The notes under the pieces: generated by a model
Told to the model about the DNA's origin: nothing
Seen by the model: only the letters and a program-made list of their open reading frames with translations
Database searches by the model: none
DNA from: Anseranas semipalmata
Taxonomy: Eukaryota > Chordata > Aves > Anseriformes > Anseranatidae
Assembly: GCA_013399115.1 (NCBI GenBank)
Contig: VXAA01007198.1
Location: forward strand, 155,010 to 219,009
Direction of reading: 5' to 3'
Length of the DNA: 64,000 bases
In this document: in pieces, positions 62,240 to 64,000 of the stretch
How positions within the stretch are numbered: the first letter of the stretch is position 1
Layout: each line of letters opens with the position of its first letter
Translations under genes and position numbers: made by a program

Positions 62240-63055
62240 CCACAAACTGGTGTGTTGCTAGAGGTCTGAATGAACCAGAGCAGTATTCTGGAAATAAATA
62301 CTTTTGGCTCTATGCACACAGAGAAAAAATAAAGTCTATATTCCACTTGCTATCTGTGTCATTTAATAACAGGATCCCCCATTACGGGGTAGTGTTTTAT
62401 TGACAAGCCCGTGCTGCTGGGTAACGTTTGCTGCTCAGCAGCAAAGCACTTCGGTTCGATGTGTGAGCAGGCTGCATCAGGGAGCGGGGCTGCCACAGAC
62501 ACCGCGTTACCCCGATAACTATTGCTTGCAGCTGCAGTGGCCTTCTGGCTGCTTTGGGGACTGCCTTGAGTACGACGGGCACTGACAAAACTGAGACCCA
62601 GCCCCAAATCTATTTCAAAAATCAAAATGTCAACACCAGGCACAGGAGAGTACTGCCAGAATGAAGTCAGAAAAACAGCTCTCAGTCTGATGTAAAACCT
62701 GTCTGAATAAGTAATCCTTAGGAAACCGCAGGTGTTGCTGTATTACATTAACTTTACTTTCTAGAGCAATTGAGCAGTACGTTTTGTGCCAGGCTGTCAC
62801 CAGCCACCAGCCTGAAGAACACCGTGTGCTTTAGGACAACAAGAGCTGACCAGGCTGGCTTCAAGGCATGGGAACTCCTCAGGCCTGGGATCGTACTTGT
62901 GCGTTTACAGCTCAGCAGCTGGAAGGAGCCCAGTGCAGACACAGAGAGAACTGCGGGGTACATTTTAAGGCAAGAAGTACAATGCCCTGAAAGATTATCT
63001 CAGGTAGAGAGCTACCTAAGTTCAGATACTACCATAACAACCTCACCTGAACTCA
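62240..63055. other. non-coding stretch with a CpG-containing patch
   Basis: A GC-richer segment at about 62400-62590 contains scattered CpG and open frames on both strands. An AT-richer part follows, then a plus-strand open frame from 62770 into the CR1 fragment, which argues against that frame being coding. Confidence 0.5.
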
Positions 63056-63057
63056 GT

Positions 63058-63127
63058 GTTGACGCTCCCCTTGAGGAAGAGGTTGGACTACATGAGTTCC
63101 CACAGTCCCTTCCAACCTGAAGGATTC
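63058..63127 (+). mobile_element. CR1 retroposon 3' end (truncated)
   Basis: 'cttgaggaagaggttggact' and 'tcccttccaacctgaaggat' match a sense-oriented CR1 3' end, but the usual attctgtg tail is replaced by the start of a 38-bp tandem repeat. It is degenerate, so probably old. Confidence 0.82.
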
Positions 63128-63129
63128 AG

Positions 63130-63203
63130 CAGGAATCAATTCAGGATCAATCTTAATGATTGATTTGCAGGAATCAATTCAGGATCAATCTTAATGATTG
63201 ATT
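63130..63203. repeat. 38-bp tandem repeat, two copies, each with inverted arms
   Basis: A 36-base block beginning caggaatcaattcaggatca occurs at 63130-63165 and identically at 63168-63203, separated by tg. Each unit contains aatcaat near its start and attgatt at its end, so each can fold into a small hairpin. The repeat starts at the end of the CR1 fragment. Confidence 0.95.
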
Positions 63204-63209
63204 CAGTGG

Positions 63210-64000
63210 GGACAGTTTAAAGCAGAGGCAGCTGACATATTTCCCCAACATCAGACAACAGGGCATATAGCTAATCCTCACAGGTTCCTAATCTCCCAAA
63301 TGCCTTAAGCTTTTACTGTCCCTTTCCAGGCATGGCACAGGCCAGGACTCCTTAGCAGCTCAGCAGATCCTTTTCTTGCCTTCAGAAAATCCAGAAGTTG
63401 GTTCCTGGAGGCAGCAAGCAACGTAGGGAGATGTCATCTCAGCTCTGAAACCTTGGAGGCTCATAGCCTCAAAAGGGCTGGAAGCAGTATCCATGCCAAA
63501 GACTTTAAGGTTATAGAGTTCCAACACAGAGAAGGTGCAGAAACTTGGGTCAGAAGAGAAGACAGACTAGCAAGCTCCACCACCAGGTTCCTGGGAGTAC
63601 TGCTGGCAGACAGCTTTAAGTGCCACTTTGGGGTACCCAGCTGATCTTTTAGAACAGCTTGATGGCTTTTATTTTAGGGCTGAAGTAGAATTTTGAGAGT
63701 TAGTCCAGAAGTAAAAGTACAACAGGGGATGATCTGACAGAAATACCTTCTCCTTGAAGACTGAGGCCCCAGGTAGCTCTGTTTTGTAGAGGGTTCATAC
63801 AAGTTCCTTGGCTGGCAGTTTAGCAGATACTCTCCTTAGACATTTAAAAATCAGCCCATGAGGGAAAGAGTTTCTGTGCTTAGTTGAGAGCCAGAAAGTG
63901 ACAGCACCCACCCGGAAGATTTCTAAATGCCTGAGATTGGGCTCTCCTACAAATTCACTTACATGAGAATTATACTCTAGAGGGAAGATTGTTTGAGTTT
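63210..64000. other. non-coding stretch to window end
   Basis: No exon, repeat or regulatory motif was recognised. The one short open frame (63453-63644) has no coding signature. Confidence 0.5.

Noticed and set aside
62770..63120. 116-codon plus-strand ORF.
   Set aside because: Its last part runs through the CR1 fragment in a frame unrelated to any CR1 protein, so it is a chance frame.

Overview
This window looks like nuclear DNA from a vertebrate, most likely a bird. Three copies of a CR1-type retroposon 3' end (near 10.3, 54.8 and 63.1 kb) carry the usual avian signature of a 'ttggact...cccttccaac' block followed by an attctgtga-like tail. No Alu/B1-like SINEs, L1 bodies or LTRs were recognised, and the DNA is AT-rich and CpG-poor with few interspersed repeats. 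There are no operons, phage, CRISPR arrays or other prokaryotic features. The species cannot be fixed from the sequence alone.

Layout: about 0-2.9 kb is ordinary AT-rich non-coding DNA. About 3.0-3.6 kb is the one clear CpG island, with a YY1-like site, a near-consensus CTCF site and overlapping GC-rich short ORFs; it is the best promoter candidate. From 3.7 to 41 kb the DNA is almost entirely intronic or intergenic in character. It is broken by a small CpG-dense patch with an open plus-strand frame (12.55-12.92 kb), a C+T-rich 194-codon ORF (19.7-20.3 kb), microsatellites and hairpins. At 41.24-41.36 kb lies the most convincing coding exon: 117 nt on the minus strand with good splice sites, encoding a charged, leucine-rich, coiled-coil-like segment. 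From 41.4 to 64 kb the DNA is again mostly non-coding. It holds several short CpG-rich patches (49.4, 50.6, 60.8 and 62.5 kb, one with a second CTCF-like site), five short tandem duplications in the window overall, one assembly gap in a poly-A run, and two of the three CR1 fragments.

How parts may fit together (inference): the 41.24 kb exon implies a minus-strand gene with very long introns crossing at least part of the window. The CpG island could serve that gene as an alternative promoter, a separate gene leaving the window to the left, or a plus-strand transcript whose next exon could be the 12.5 kb patch. I could not identify any of these genes by name, so gene symbols are left empty. Several other short splice-flanked open segments are listed as leads only, because such decoys are common in long introns.

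I found no convincing evidence of a new biological system. The best leads are the unidentified exon, the CpG island with its CTCF/YY1 architecture, the CpG-dense open patches, a perfect 16-bp hairpin at 7.7 kb, a CR1 end abutting a 38-bp tandem repeat at 63.1 kb, and enhancer-like blocks near 38.6, 44.1 and 47.2 kb.
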